Of a stretch of DNA of 64,000 nt, positions 1-8,395 are shown piece by piece. Under the pieces are notes generated by a model. That model searched no databases. It worked only from the letters and a program-made list of their open reading frames with translations, and had not been told where the DNA came from. Source of the DNA: PALSA-1006 sp964571195 (GTDB taxonomy: Bacteria; Pseudomonadota; Gammaproteobacteria; Burkholderiales; Gallionellaceae); the NCBI GenBank assembly GCA_964571195.1, contig CAZNAD010000003.1:62001-126000 (forward strand). Reading direction: 5' to 3'. Numbering within the stretch: the stretch's first letter is position 1; each line of letters starts with the position of its first letter. A program made the position numbers and the translations under genes.

Positions 1-1286
1 TCCGGCGCAAGGATATCTTGCTGGGGAGCGACTTCAAGTCCGGGGCGGCGCTGTCTGCCCTGTTCCAGCGTGGCGCGGATGCGACTTTGCAGGAGGTCAA
101 AACGTCCAAGTTGCGCGGTCGCGGCGGTGCCGGGTTCTCGGCCGGGATGAAATGGGAGTTCTGCCGCAATGCGGCGGGTGATGCACATTATGTGGTGTGC
201 AACGCCGATGAGGGAGAGCCCGGTACGTTCAAGGACCGGGTGCTGCTAAACGGTTATGCCGACATGGTATTCGAAGGCATGACCGTGTGTGCGCGTATCG
301 TCGGAGCAAAGCACGGCTTCCTCTATCTGCGTGGGGAATACCGCTACCTGCTGGATCACTTGCAGGCGGTATTGCAGCGTCGCCGCCAGCAAACTTTGTT
401 GGGTGATTCGATATTGGGTGAAGCGGGTTTTGATTTCGACATCGAGATCCATCTCGGCGCGGGGGCTTATGTCTGCGGTGAAGAATCGGCCTTGATCGAA
501 TCGCTGGAAGGGAAGCGTGGCACACCGCGCAATCGCCCGCCGTTCCCAGTCACCAACGGCTATCTTGATCGACCCACGGTGGTCAACAACGTGGAGACGT
601 TTGCGGCGGCAAGTCTGGTCGCCTTGAATGGCGGAGCCTGGTATGCGGGGATCGGCACGGAGACATCCAGCGGTACCAAGATCCTTTCCGTATCCGGTGA
701 CTGCGAGCACCCCGGTTTGTACGAATATCCTTTCGGTGTCACGGTCTCGCAGGTACTGGCTGATTGTGGCGCACGCGATACTCAGGCAGTACAGGTCAGC
801 GGTGCGTCAGGCGTCTGCGTTGCTGCCGGTGAATTCGACAGGCGCATCGCATTCGAGGATATACCCACTGCGGGGGCGTTCATGGTGTTCGGCCAGCAGC
901 GCGATATGTTCGAGGTGGCGCGTAATTTCGTGCATTTCTTCGCGCATGAAAGTTGTGGCTTCTGCACCCCGTGCCGGGTCGGTACCTCGCTGCTGTCCAA
1001 TATGATGGATAAACTGGCGAATGGGCACGGTTCGCCCTACGATTTCGCCGAGATCGAGAAGCTCAACGTTCTGTTGCAATCGACCAGCCACTGCGGTTTG
1101 GGACATGCAGCATGTAACCCCGTACTGGATACTATCGCCAAATTCCGGCCCGCCTATGAAAAGCGTCTGGCACACAAAGACTTCGTTCCCGCTTTTGATC
1201 TGGATGCGGCACTGTCGCAGGCGCGCCAGATGACCGGGCGCGATGATACCGGAGCACACCTGGAGCGTAGCCATGAGCCAAGATAA
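1..1286 (+). CDS. hoxF: HoxF, diaphorase flavoprotein of bidirectional [NiFe] hydrogenase (5'-truncated by window)
   Basis: FMN/NAD-binding diaphorase subunit of the cytoplasmic NAD-linked [NiFe] hydrogenase; it exchanges electrons between NAD(H) and the Fe-S chain. The window opens inside the gene: it is in frame from base 3 and 427 C-terminal residues remain, so the N-terminal NuoE-like part of a usual ~600-residue HoxF lies outside. Seen in the fragment are the GRGGAGF loop (residues 39-45), NADEGEPGTF, and the [4Fe-4S] cysteines C318, C321, C324 and C364 (SCGFCTPCR, HCGLG). NuoF of complex I is the closest alternative, but the following hoxU-hoxY-hoxH genes settle the assignment. The stop lies 14 bases inside hoxU. 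Confidence 0.93.
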   Translation, partial: RRKDILLGSDFKSGAALSALFQRGADATLQEVKTSKLRGRGGAGFSAGMKWEFCRNAAGDAHYVVCNADEGEPGTFKDRVLLNGYADMVFEGMTVCARIVGAKHGFLYLRGEYRYLLDHLQAVLQRRRQQTLLGDSILGEAGFDFDIEIHLGAGAYVCGEESALIESLEGKRGTPRNRPPFPVTNGYLDRPTVVNNVETFAAASLVALNGGAWYAGIGTETSSGTKILSVSGDCEHPGLYEYPFGVTVSQVLADCGARDTQAVQVSGASGVCVAAGEFDRRIAFEDIPTAGAFMVFGQQRDMFEVARNFVHFFAHESCGFCTPCRVGTSLLSNMMDKLANGHGSPYDFAEIEKLNVLLQSTSHCGLGHAACNPVLDTIAKFRPAYEKRLAHKDFVPAFDLDAALSQARQMTGRDDTGAHLERSHEPR

Positions 1287-1989
1287 GACTTTTACCCTGG
1301 ACGGCAAGACCGTTCCTTACCAAGAGGGGCAGACCATCATTCAAGCGGCGATGGCTGCCGGGCATTACATCCCGCATCTGTGCTTCAACCCTGAGTTCAA
1401 GCCCCATGGTTCGTGCAAACTGTGTACCGTGAGGGCGAACGGACGGCAGACCGCATCGTGTACCCAGCAAGCACAGCCCGGCATGGTGGTCGAAAGCGAC
1501 ATCAAAGAGTTGAACGACGAACGGCGTGCATTGCTACAAATGTTATTCGTCGAAGGGAATCATTTCTGCCCGTCCTGTGAAAAGAGCGGCAATTGCCAGC
1601 TACAGGCCACCGCCTACGAGCTGGATATGATGTCGCCGCATTTCGACCAGTTCTTCCCAGATCGTCCGGTGGATGCGAGCCATGCGGAATACCTGCTCGA
1701 TTTCAACCGTTGCATCCTGTGCTCGCTGTGTGTGCGCGCCAGCCGGGACGTGGATGGCAAGAACGTGTTCGCTTTATCCGGGCGCGGTATCAAGAGTCAT
1801 CTGATCGTGAATGCAAAATCAGGACATCTTGCCGATACGGATTTTTCCGGCACGGATAAGGCCGCACATGTCTGTCCGGTCGGTGTCATCCTCAAGAAGC
1901 GTGTCGGTTTTTCCGTACCCATCGGGCAGCGTACTTTCGATGCGCAACCGATCAGTGCTACCCCCCATCCGAAAGTGAAAGGCGCTTGA
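1273..1989 (+). CDS. hoxU: HoxU, Fe-S diaphorase subunit of bidirectional hydrogenase
   Basis: NuoG-like electron-transfer subunit that links HoxF to the hydrogenase dimer. It has 238 residues starting at MSQDKTF; this ATG has GGAG (1262-1265) in front of it and overlaps hoxF, whereas the upstream in-frame ATG at 1243 lies deep inside hoxF. The N-terminal [2Fe-2S] ligands are C37, C48, C51 and C63. Then come CPSCEKSGNC and the ferredoxin-like CILCSLC with a later CPVG for [4Fe-4S] clusters. The length fits HoxU (about 235) and not full NuoG. It is separated from hoxY by one base, so the two are co-transcribed and probably translationally coupled. Confidence 0.95.
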   Translation: MSQDKTFTLDGKTVPYQEGQTIIQAAMAAGHYIPHLCFNPEFKPHGSCKLCTVRANGRQTASCTQQAQPGMVVESDIKELNDERRALLQMLFVEGNHFCPSCEKSGNCQLQATAYELDMMSPHFDQFFPDRPVDASHAEYLLDFNRCILCSLCVRASRDVDGKNVFALSGRGIKSHLIVNAKSGHLADTDFSGTDKAAHVCPVGVILKKRVGFSVPIGQRTFDAQPISATPHPKVKGA

Positions 1990-1990
1990 G

Positions 1991-2542
1991 ATGAATGCTC
2001 CCGCCAAACCCAAGCTCAAAGTCGCAACGACATCTCTGGCCGGATGTTTTGGTTGTCATATGTCATTTCTCGATATTGACGAGCGTATTCTGGAGTTGAT
2101 GAAACTGGTCGAATTCGACCGCTCGCCGATCACCGATATCAAACATTGCGGCCCATGCGATATCGGCATCATCGAGGGCGGCTTATGCAATGCGGAGAAC
2201 GTGCATGTGCTGCGCGAGTTCCGCGCCAATTGCAAGATACTGATCGCCATGGGGGCATGTGCCGTGAATGGCGGTTTGCCAGCACAGCGCAACCATTTGT
2301 CGCTGCCTTTGATTCTGGAAGAGGTCTATCACGCGCAGCATGGCTTGGTCGACGGCTTCATTCCCAACGATCCTGAATTGCCGCTGCCGTTGGACAAGGT
2401 GCATCCTATCCACGAGGTGGTGAAAGTCGATTATTTCATCCCTGGATGTCCGCCTTCCGGCGATGCCATCTGGAAAGTGCTGACCGATCTGCTGGCCGGG
2501 CGCGAGCCTGAGCTGGGGCATGGTCTGATCCATTACGATTAA
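1991..2542 (+). CDS. hoxY: HoxY, small subunit of group 3d [NiFe] hydrogenase
   Basis: Small (electron-transfer) subunit that holds the proximal [4Fe-4S] cluster next to the HoxH active site. It has 183 residues and no twin-arginine signal, as expected for a cytoplasmic enzyme. Cysteines typical of short group 3 small subunits are visible in GCFGCHMS near the N-terminus, HCGPCDIG, GACAVNGG and the C-terminal PGCPPSGDAIW. Membrane-bound small subunits are about twice as long and carry extra clusters, so the short form supports the soluble NAD-reducing type. The gene sits between hoxU and hoxH. Confidence 0.95.
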   Translation: MNAPAKPKLKVATTSLAGCFGCHMSFLDIDERILELMKLVEFDRSPITDIKHCGPCDIGIIEGGLCNAENVHVLREFRANCKILIAMGACAVNGGLPAQRNHLSLPLILEEVYHAQHGLVDGFIPNDPELPLPLDKVHPIHEVVKVDYFIPGCPPSGDAIWKVLTDLLAGREPELGHGLIHYD

Positions 2543-2552
2543 AGGTATCTCT

Positions 2553-4043
2553 ATGTCATCCACACTGGAAACTGCCGCCCATCCCGAGAATCTGCGCCGC
2601 GTCGTCATTGATCCGGTATCGCGCGTGGAAGGTCACGGCAAGGTCACTATCCTGCTCGACGACAAGAACAAAGTGCATCAGGTGCGTTTGCATATCGTCG
2701 AGTTTCGCGGCTTTGAAAAATTCATCCAGGGACGCCCATACTGGGAAGTGCCAGTGATGGTGCAGCGCTTGTGCGGCATCTGTCCGGTGAGCCACCATCT
2801 GGCTGCCAGCAAGGCGCTGGATGCCATAGTCGGCGCGAAACACCTGACGCCGACCGCAGAAAAAAATCGCCGTTTGATGCATTACGGGCAGATATTGCAA
2901 TCGCATGCGCTGCATTTCTTCCATCTGTGCTCCCCCGATCTGCTGTTTGGCTTCGATAGCGAAGTGGCCAAACGCAACATCATCGGCGTGGCGGAAAAAC
3001 ATCCCGATACGGCAAAGCGCGGCGTGCTGTTGCGCAAGTTCGGACAGGAGGTTATCCGCCATACGGCAGGCAAACGTGTGCACGGTACGGGCTCCATTCC
3101 CGGTGGCGTGAACAAATCGCTGAGTATCGACGAGCGCGATGCCTTGCTCAAAGACGTCTACCAGATGGTGTCATGGAGCCGGGATGCAGTACATCTGGTC
3201 AAGGAGATGCATCACAAGAACCCCGAGTTGTACAACAGCTTCGGGGCGTTCCGCGCCAACTATATGTCCATGGTGGGCTTCGACGGCGGGTTGGATCTGT
3301 ATCACGGTCGACTGCGCGGGCGGGACGAGAACGGCCAGATCCTGTTCGACGGAGTGGATTATCAGAATTACACCCAGTTGATCGAGGAAGAGGTGAAGAA
3401 CTGGAGTTACATGAAGTTCCCTTACCTCAAATCCTTGGGCAAAGAGAAGGGCTGGTACCGTGTCGGTCCGCTGTCGCGTGTGCAGAATTGTGATTTTATT
3501 TCTACCCCTTTGGCCGAGGTGGAGCGGCGCGAATTCATGGCTTATAGCGGGGTGATGCCCATGCATGCACCGCTGGGTTACCACTGGGCGCGCATGATCG
3601 AGATGTTGCACGCCGCCGAGATGATCAAAGACCTGCTGCACGATGATGACATCATGGGCAAGGAGCTGATGGCGACAGGTGAGCGGGGCAGTGAAGGGGT
3701 GGGAGTGATCGAGGCACCGCGCGGTACGCTGATCCACCACTATCGCGTGGATGAAAACGATCTCGTCACCATGTGTAACCTCATTGTTTCGACCACGCAC
3801 AACAATCAGGCGATGAACGAAGCTGTGCGGCGTGTCGCGCAGCAATACCTGCACGGGCATGAAATCACTGAAGGGTTGCTCAACCATATCGAGGTCGCGA
3901 TCCGCGCTTTCGATCCCTGCCTGTCGTGCGCGACCCACGCATTGGGCAAGATGCCGCTGGAAGTCGAGGTGCTGGACGAGTCCGGCGGGCGTCTGTCCGT
4001 GCTGTCCCGTTCCAGCGCCGGCGTACTGTGCAATACCGATTGA
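2553..4043 (+). CDS. hoxH: HoxH, catalytic large subunit of group 3d [NiFe] hydrogenase
   Basis: Large subunit bearing the Ni-Fe(CN)2CO centre where H2 is split or formed. It has 496 residues. Both nickel motifs are intact: RLCGICPVSHH (C74, C77) and DPCLSCATH (C456, C459, H462). About 34 residues follow H462; in this family such a tail is removed by a dedicated protease after metal insertion, and the gene overlapping the stop codon encodes that protease. The family normally cleaves right after the CxxCxxH histidine. With hoxF, hoxU and hoxY this is a complete catalytic core. No hyp maturation gene is visible, so those lie elsewhere or upstream. Confidence 0.97.
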   Translation: MSSTLETAAHPENLRRVVIDPVSRVEGHGKVTILLDDKNKVHQVRLHIVEFRGFEKFIQGRPYWEVPVMVQRLCGICPVSHHLAASKALDAIVGAKHLTPTAEKNRRLMHYGQILQSHALHFFHLCSPDLLFGFDSEVAKRNIIGVAEKHPDTAKRGVLLRKFGQEVIRHTAGKRVHGTGSIPGGVNKSLSIDERDALLKDVYQMVSWSRDAVHLVKEMHHKNPELYNSFGAFRANYMSMVGFDGGLDLYHGRLRGRDENGQILFDGVDYQNYTQLIEEEVKNWSYMKFPYLKSLGKEKGWYRVGPLSRVQNCDFISTPLAEVERREFMAYSGVMPMHAPLGYHWARMIEMLHAAEMIKDLLHDDDIMGKELMATGERGSEGVGVIEAPRGTLIHHYRVDENDLVTMCNLIVSTTHNNQAMNEAVRRVAQQYLHGHEITEGLLNHIEVAIRAFDPCLSCATHALGKMPLEVEVLDESGGRLSVLSRSSAGVLCNTD

Positions 4044-4591
4044 TGCCGGCACCCGTACTGATCTTTGCCGTGGGCAATGAGTCGCGCGGGGACGACGGGT
4101 TGGGCCCCTTGTTATTGCGCGAGCTACAGGCGTATTTGCACGTTCAGGGGGATGCGGATGGGTTCGAGTTGCTGGAAGAGTTCCAGTTGCAGATCGAACA
4201 TGCGATGGATATGCAGGGCCGGAGGCTGGTGTTATTCATTGATGCTGGAATGGATACGCCAGCACCATTTTCTTTCCAGCGTCTGGAAATGAATGAGGAG
4301 CCGGTGCTCTATAGCCATGCTCTCGAACCGCAGGCGTTATTACAGGTATACCGGCAGTTCTACCAGCAGATGCCGCCGGATGTATATGTGTTATGTATAC
4401 GCGGGGAGCGTTTCGAGCTGGGCGAGGCGCTCAGTGTGAATGCAGTTGCGCGCAAGGATATGGCGTTTGAATTCTGCAAGAAGCTGTTGCGTGAGCCGGA
4501 CGTTGGCTATTGGAAAAGCCTGTGTATGCCGGAAACACTGGAAAAGCCGATAAGTCACGAGGATAATCAACACGAGCAGGTACGCTGTTAG
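4043..4591 (+). CDS. hoxW: HoxW-type hydrogenase maturation endopeptidase
   Basis: Endopeptidase expected to clip the C-terminal extension of HoxH after nickel insertion. It has 182 residues from an ATG that shares one base with the hoxH TGA stop. Recognised features are the N-terminal GNESRGDDGLG, which carries the acidic nickel-sensing residue of the HyaD/HycI/HoxW family, a central DAGMD segment and the HALEP motif with the second metal-binding histidine. The length is slightly above HyaD (about 165). Overlap with hoxH implies equimolar, coupled translation. It is the last gene of the hox operon seen here; no terminator was recognised in the 83 bases downstream. Confidence 0.88.
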   Translation: MPAPVLIFAVGNESRGDDGLGPLLLRELQAYLHVQGDADGFELLEEFQLQIEHAMDMQGRRLVLFIDAGMDTPAPFSFQRLEMNEEPVLYSHALEPQALLQVYRQFYQQMPPDVYVLCIRGERFELGEALSVNAVARKDMAFEFCKKLLREPDVGYWKSLCMPETLEKPISHEDNQHEQVRC

Positions 4592-4674
4592 CCGCACCAT
4601 AAACGACCAGCAACCAGTCAAACAAGGTCATTTCATCTGCCACCATTTTCGGAAAAACATTTCATATTGTTCCT

Positions 4675-7353
4675 ATGTCCAAACACTACCTCACCCCGCT
4701 TTTCGCCCCTAAGTCCGTTGCAGTTTTCGGTGCCAGTGATCGCATCGATGCGGTTGGGCAAATCGTTTTCCAGAATATGTTGGAAAGCGGTTTTCAGGGC
4801 GCGCTCTATCCAATCAATGCCAAGAACGCCGAAGTACAGGGGCGCAAGGCATACGCTTCCATTTCCCAGATCGAAGAGAAGGTCGAGCTGGTGGTGATCG
4901 CTACACCACCGCAGACAGTGCCGGATATCATCGAAGAATGCGGCAAACGCGGGGTCAAAGCGGCGGTCATCATCACTGCGGGATTCGGCGAGATCGGTGC
5001 CGAAGGTAAAGAGTTGGAGCGCAAGGTGCTGGATAACGCCAAGCGTTATGGCATCCGGCTGGTGGGGCCGAACTGTCTCGGGGTAATGCGCCCCAATATC
5101 GGCTTGAACGCGACCTTCAACAAAGGCGGTGCCAACGTCGGCAATCTGGCCTTGGTCTCCCAATCGGGGGCTTTATGTACAGCCGTGCTGGATTGGGCAC
5201 AGTTGAACGATGTGGGGTTCTCCAGCGTGGTGTCGATGGGTTCTTCTGCCGATGTCGATTTCGGAGAGATACTCGATTATCTGGTGAACGATACACAGAC
5301 GCAGAACATCCTGATGTATATCGAAGGCATACGCGAATCGCGGCGCTTCATGAGTTCGTTGCGCGCAGCTGCTCGTGTCAAGCCGGTGATCCTGGTCAAG
5401 GTGGGACGGCACGAGGCCGGTTCCAAAGCCGCCATGTCGCATACCGCGTCGCTGGTCGGCTCGGACGATGCCTTTGATGCCGCCGTGCGCCGTGCCGGTG
5501 TGGTGCGCGTAAAGACGGTGACGGAATTGTTCTCGGCGGCCAAAGCGTTGTCCTGCGGCTTCCATCCTTCCGGTAACCGTTTGGCTATTGTCACCAACGG
5601 TGGTGGGCCGGGGGTGATGGCGACGGATCGTGCGTCTGATTTGGGGCTGGTCATGGCGACGTTGTCTGATGCGACGATGGAGCGTCTGAGTCAGGTATTG
5701 CCGCCGAACTGGTCGCATGGCAATCCGGTCGATGTGATCGGCGACGCGCAGGTGGATCGTTACCAGCATGCGGTTGCCGCCTGCCTGGAAGACCCGAACG
5801 TGGACGGCGTATTGACCATCCTTACGCCGCAGGCGATGACCAAACCGCTGGAGGCGGCCAAGGCGGTGATCGAGCTTTCCAAGAGTCACAAGAAACCCTT
5901 GCTGACCTGCTGGATGGGGGAGGCGCAGGTGGCCGAATCGCGCAAGGAATTCGCCCGTGCCAAGACTCCTAATTTCCGCACGCCGGAACCTGCTGTGGAG
6001 GTGTTTTCATACCTGTCCGCGTATTACCAGAACCAGAAGATGTTGATGCAGATGCCGGGGCCGTTGTCCCATCACCTGGAGCCGGATGTGGAAGGTGCGC
6101 GCATGGTGATTGAAGGTGCTCTGCTCGACAAACGCAAGGTATTGAGCGAAATGGAATCCAAGGCATTGTTGTCTGCATTCCATATCCCCGTTGCGCAGAC
6201 TATGGTGGCACATTCTCCCAATGAAGCCCTGTTGATCGCACAGCAACTCGGATTTCCGGTGGCGATGAAGGTCAATTCGCGCGATATCACGCACAAGAGC
6301 GATGCCGGTGGCGTGATGCTCAATCTGGGCAACGCTCAAGCGGTGCGCGCGGCGTATCACGAGATCACCGAGAACATTAAACGCAACCGTCCCAATGCCC
6401 ATATGGATGGTATCTCCATTCAGCCGATGATTGTCAAACCGAACGGGCGCGAGCTGATGGTGGGCGTGATCAACGATCCGGTGTTCGGCCCGGTCATCAC
6501 CTTTGGCGCGGGCGGTACGATGGTGGAAGTGATGGGTGATCGTTCGGTCACGCTGCCGCCGCTGAATACTTTCCTGGTCAAAGACCTTATCAAGGGTACC
6601 CGCATCTCCAAGCTGCTGGGTGCATTCCGCCACATGCCGCCAGCGGATATGGACGCGCTGGAAAGCGTGTTGCTGCGCGTGTCGGAGATGGTGTGTGAAT
6701 TACCGATGCTGATGGAAATGGACATCAATCCGCTGATCGTGGATGAACACGGCGTGCTGGCAGCCGATGCACGTGTCGTGGTGGATTTCAGGCAACCGAA
6801 TGCGGACCGTTATGCGCATATGGCGATCTATCCGTACCCGTCTCACTTGGTCGATCATTGGCAGTTGGCGGACGGTACCGATATCACCGTCCGTCCTATC
6901 CGTCCCGAGGATGCCGAACTGGTGCAGGCTTTTGTGCGCAATCTGTCCGAGCAATCGCGCTATTTCCGCTTCATGAACAGTGTGCAGGAGTTAAGCCATG
7001 CCATGTTGGTGCGCTTTACGCAGATCGACTATAGCCGCGAGATGGCGCTCATCGCGGTGACGGAAGAGGGCGGCAAGGAGGTCGAACTCGGCGTGGCACG
7101 CTTCGCCACCAACCCGGATGGCGAAAGCTGCGAATTCGCGCTGGTGATCGCGGATTGTATGCACGGCAAGGGGCTGGGGCAGAAATTGATGGGGGCGATG
7201 ATGGATGCCGCCCGCTCCAAGGGTTTAAAAGTGATCGAAGGCGAAGTGCTCAGAAACAATACCGATATGCTGCACCTGATGGATAGGTTGGGTTTCACCG
7301 TCGAGACAAGTGCTGAAGATGACAGTATCAAGTCGGTACGCAAGGTGCTTTGA
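4675..7353 (+). CDS. Acyl-CoA synthetase (ADP-forming type) fused to GNAT acetyltransferase
   Basis: Large 892-residue fusion. In order: CoA-binding Rossmann domain (about 10-135), succinyl-CoA-ligase-like domain (about 150-300), ATP-grasp domain (about 490-715) and a C-terminal GNAT domain (about 733-892, with the acetyl-CoA loop GKGLGQKLMG). The layout is that of Salmonella Pat/E. coli PatZ, which acetylate lysines such as that of acetyl-CoA synthetase. Unlike my recollection of PatZ, the phospho-acceptor histidine of active ADP-forming acyl-CoA synthetases appears to be kept here (H256 in MSHTASLVG), so the ligase half may be active. The deacetylase-family gene starts 12 bases downstream and is probably in the same operon. 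Confidence 0.85.
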   Translation: MSKHYLTPLFAPKSVAVFGASDRIDAVGQIVFQNMLESGFQGALYPINAKNAEVQGRKAYASISQIEEKVELVVIATPPQTVPDIIEECGKRGVKAAVIITAGFGEIGAEGKELERKVLDNAKRYGIRLVGPNCLGVMRPNIGLNATFNKGGANVGNLALVSQSGALCTAVLDWAQLNDVGFSSVVSMGSSADVDFGEILDYLVNDTQTQNILMYIEGIRESRRFMSSLRAAARVKPVILVKVGRHEAGSKAAMSHTASLVGSDDAFDAAVRRAGVVRVKTVTELFSAAKALSCGFHPSGNRLAIVTNGGGPGVMATDRASDLGLVMATLSDATMERLSQVLPPNWSHGNPVDVIGDAQVDRYQHAVAACLEDPNVDGVLTILTPQAMTKPLEAAKAVIELSKSHKKPLLTCWMGEAQVAESRKEFARAKTPNFRTPEPAVEVFSYLSAYYQNQKMLMQMPGPLSHHLEPDVEGARMVIEGALLDKRKVLSEMESKALLSAFHIPVAQTMVAHSPNEALLIAQQLGFPVAMKVNSRDITHKSDAGGVMLNLGNAQAVRAAYHEITENIKRNRPNAHMDGISIQPMIVKPNGRELMVGVINDPVFGPVITFGAGGTMVEVMGDRSVTLPPLNTFLVKDLIKGTRISKLLGAFRHMPPADMDALESVLLRVSEMVCELPMLMEMDINPLIVDEHGVLAADARVVVDFRQPNADRYAHMAIYPYPSHLVDHWQLADGTDITVRPIRPEDAELVQAFVRNLSEQSRYFRFMNSVQELSHAMLVRFTQIDYSREMALIAVTEEGGKEVELGVARFATNPDGESCEFALVIADCMHGKGLGQKLMGAMMDAARSKGLKVIEGEVLRNNTDMLHLMDRLGFTVETSAEDDSIKSVRKVL

Positions 7354-7365
7354 ACGAAGATCATC

Positions 7366-8289
7366 ATGCTGACCGCCTATCTGACCCATCCGCTCTGCCT
7401 TAAGCACGATATGGGGATGGATCACCCGGAGTGTCCGGCGCGCCTCAATGCTATCGAGGATCAACTCATCGCGTCGGGCTTGCTGCATTTTCTCTCCCAT
7501 CATGAGCCGTTCCGTGTGACGCGGGAACAACTGCTGCGCGTCCATGACGAGGCCTATGTCGAATCGGTGTTCGCGCATGCGCCCCAAACCGGGCTGACGC
7601 ATCTGGATGGCGATACGGCGATGAATCCTTTCACGCTGGATGCGGCACTGTATGCGGCGGGCGCGGGAGTGCTGGCAGTCGATCTGCTGATGGACGGACA
7701 GGTTGAGAACGCATTCTGTAACATCCGCCCGCCCGGTCACCATGCCGGACGGGCGGCTGCGGCTGGTTTCTGTATCTTCAATAATGTTGCCGTAGCCGCA
7801 GCCCATGCGCTGGAACAACATGGTCTGCAACGTGTGGCTATTGCCGATTTTGACGTGCACCACGGTGATGGTACCGAAGACATTTTCCGTGACGATCCGC
7901 GTGTGATGCTGTGTTCGACCTTCCGCCATCCCTATTATCCTTATTGCGGAGCCGATAGCAGCAATGAACATATCATCAACGTGCCGTTGGCCGCAGGAGC
8001 ATCAGGAGAAGATTTTCGGGCGGCAGTCACCCAGCAGTGGTTACCCGCGCTGGAACGCTTTCAGCCACAGATGTTATTTATTTCGGCGGGTTTTGACGCG
8101 CACCGTGAGGACGATATGGGCGGCTTGGCATTGCGCGAGGCGGATTATGCATGGGTGACCGAAGTGCTTAAAGCGACGGCGGAAAGGTACGCCGGGCGAC
8201 GTGTTGTCTCGGTATTGGAGGGCGGTTACGCGCTGCATGCGCTGGGGCGCAGTGTGGCTGCGCATATCAAGGTATTGAGCGGATTGTGA
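7366..8289 (+). CDS. Histone deacetylase family (class II/AcuC-like) amidohydrolase
   Basis: Zinc-dependent deacetylase of the arginase/deacetylase fold, 307 residues. The whole active site is readable: the His-His charge-relay pair in PPGHHA (H125, H126), zinc ligands D163 and H165 in DFDVHHGDG and D244 in GFDAH, and the GGY tyrosine near the C-terminus. The family includes protein lysine deacetylases, AcuC and acetylpolyamine amidohydrolases, so the substrate cannot be read from sequence. Its position right behind a Pat-like acetyltransferase makes protein deacetylation the favoured guess (inference). Confidence 0.87.
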   Translation: MLTAYLTHPLCLKHDMGMDHPECPARLNAIEDQLIASGLLHFLSHHEPFRVTREQLLRVHDEAYVESVFAHAPQTGLTHLDGDTAMNPFTLDAALYAAGAGVLAVDLLMDGQVENAFCNIRPPGHHAGRAAAAGFCIFNNVAVAAAHALEQHGLQRVAIADFDVHHGDGTEDIFRDDPRVMLCSTFRHPYYPYCGADSSNEHIINVPLAAGASGEDFRAAVTQQWLPALERFQPQMLFISAGFDAHREDDMGGLALREADYAWVTEVLKATAERYAGRRVVSVLEGGYALHALGRSVAAHIKVLSGL

Positions 8290-8342
8290 CGGGGCGCATG
8301 CGGTCAAGGTGAGGCTGTCGTGAGCTTGTCATCCGGCTCCGG

Positions 8343-8348
8343 TATAAT
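8343..8348 (+). promoter_or_regulatory. Probable -10 element upstream of glgP
   Basis: A perfect TATAAT lies 48 bases before the strong GGAG that precedes the proposed glgP start. No good -35 is seen at 16-18 bases upstream; TTGTCA at 8326-8331 is too close. It would place transcription start near 8355 and give a leader of about 40 bases. Confidence 0.4.
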
Positions 8349-8395
8349 CACAGAAATTAAAAATTCTATAAATCAGCAATCATTGGAGAGTCATC

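Noticed and set aside
3171..4052. Minus-strand open frame of about 290 codons opposite hoxH
   Set aside because: Same reasoning; HoxH on the plus strand is certain.
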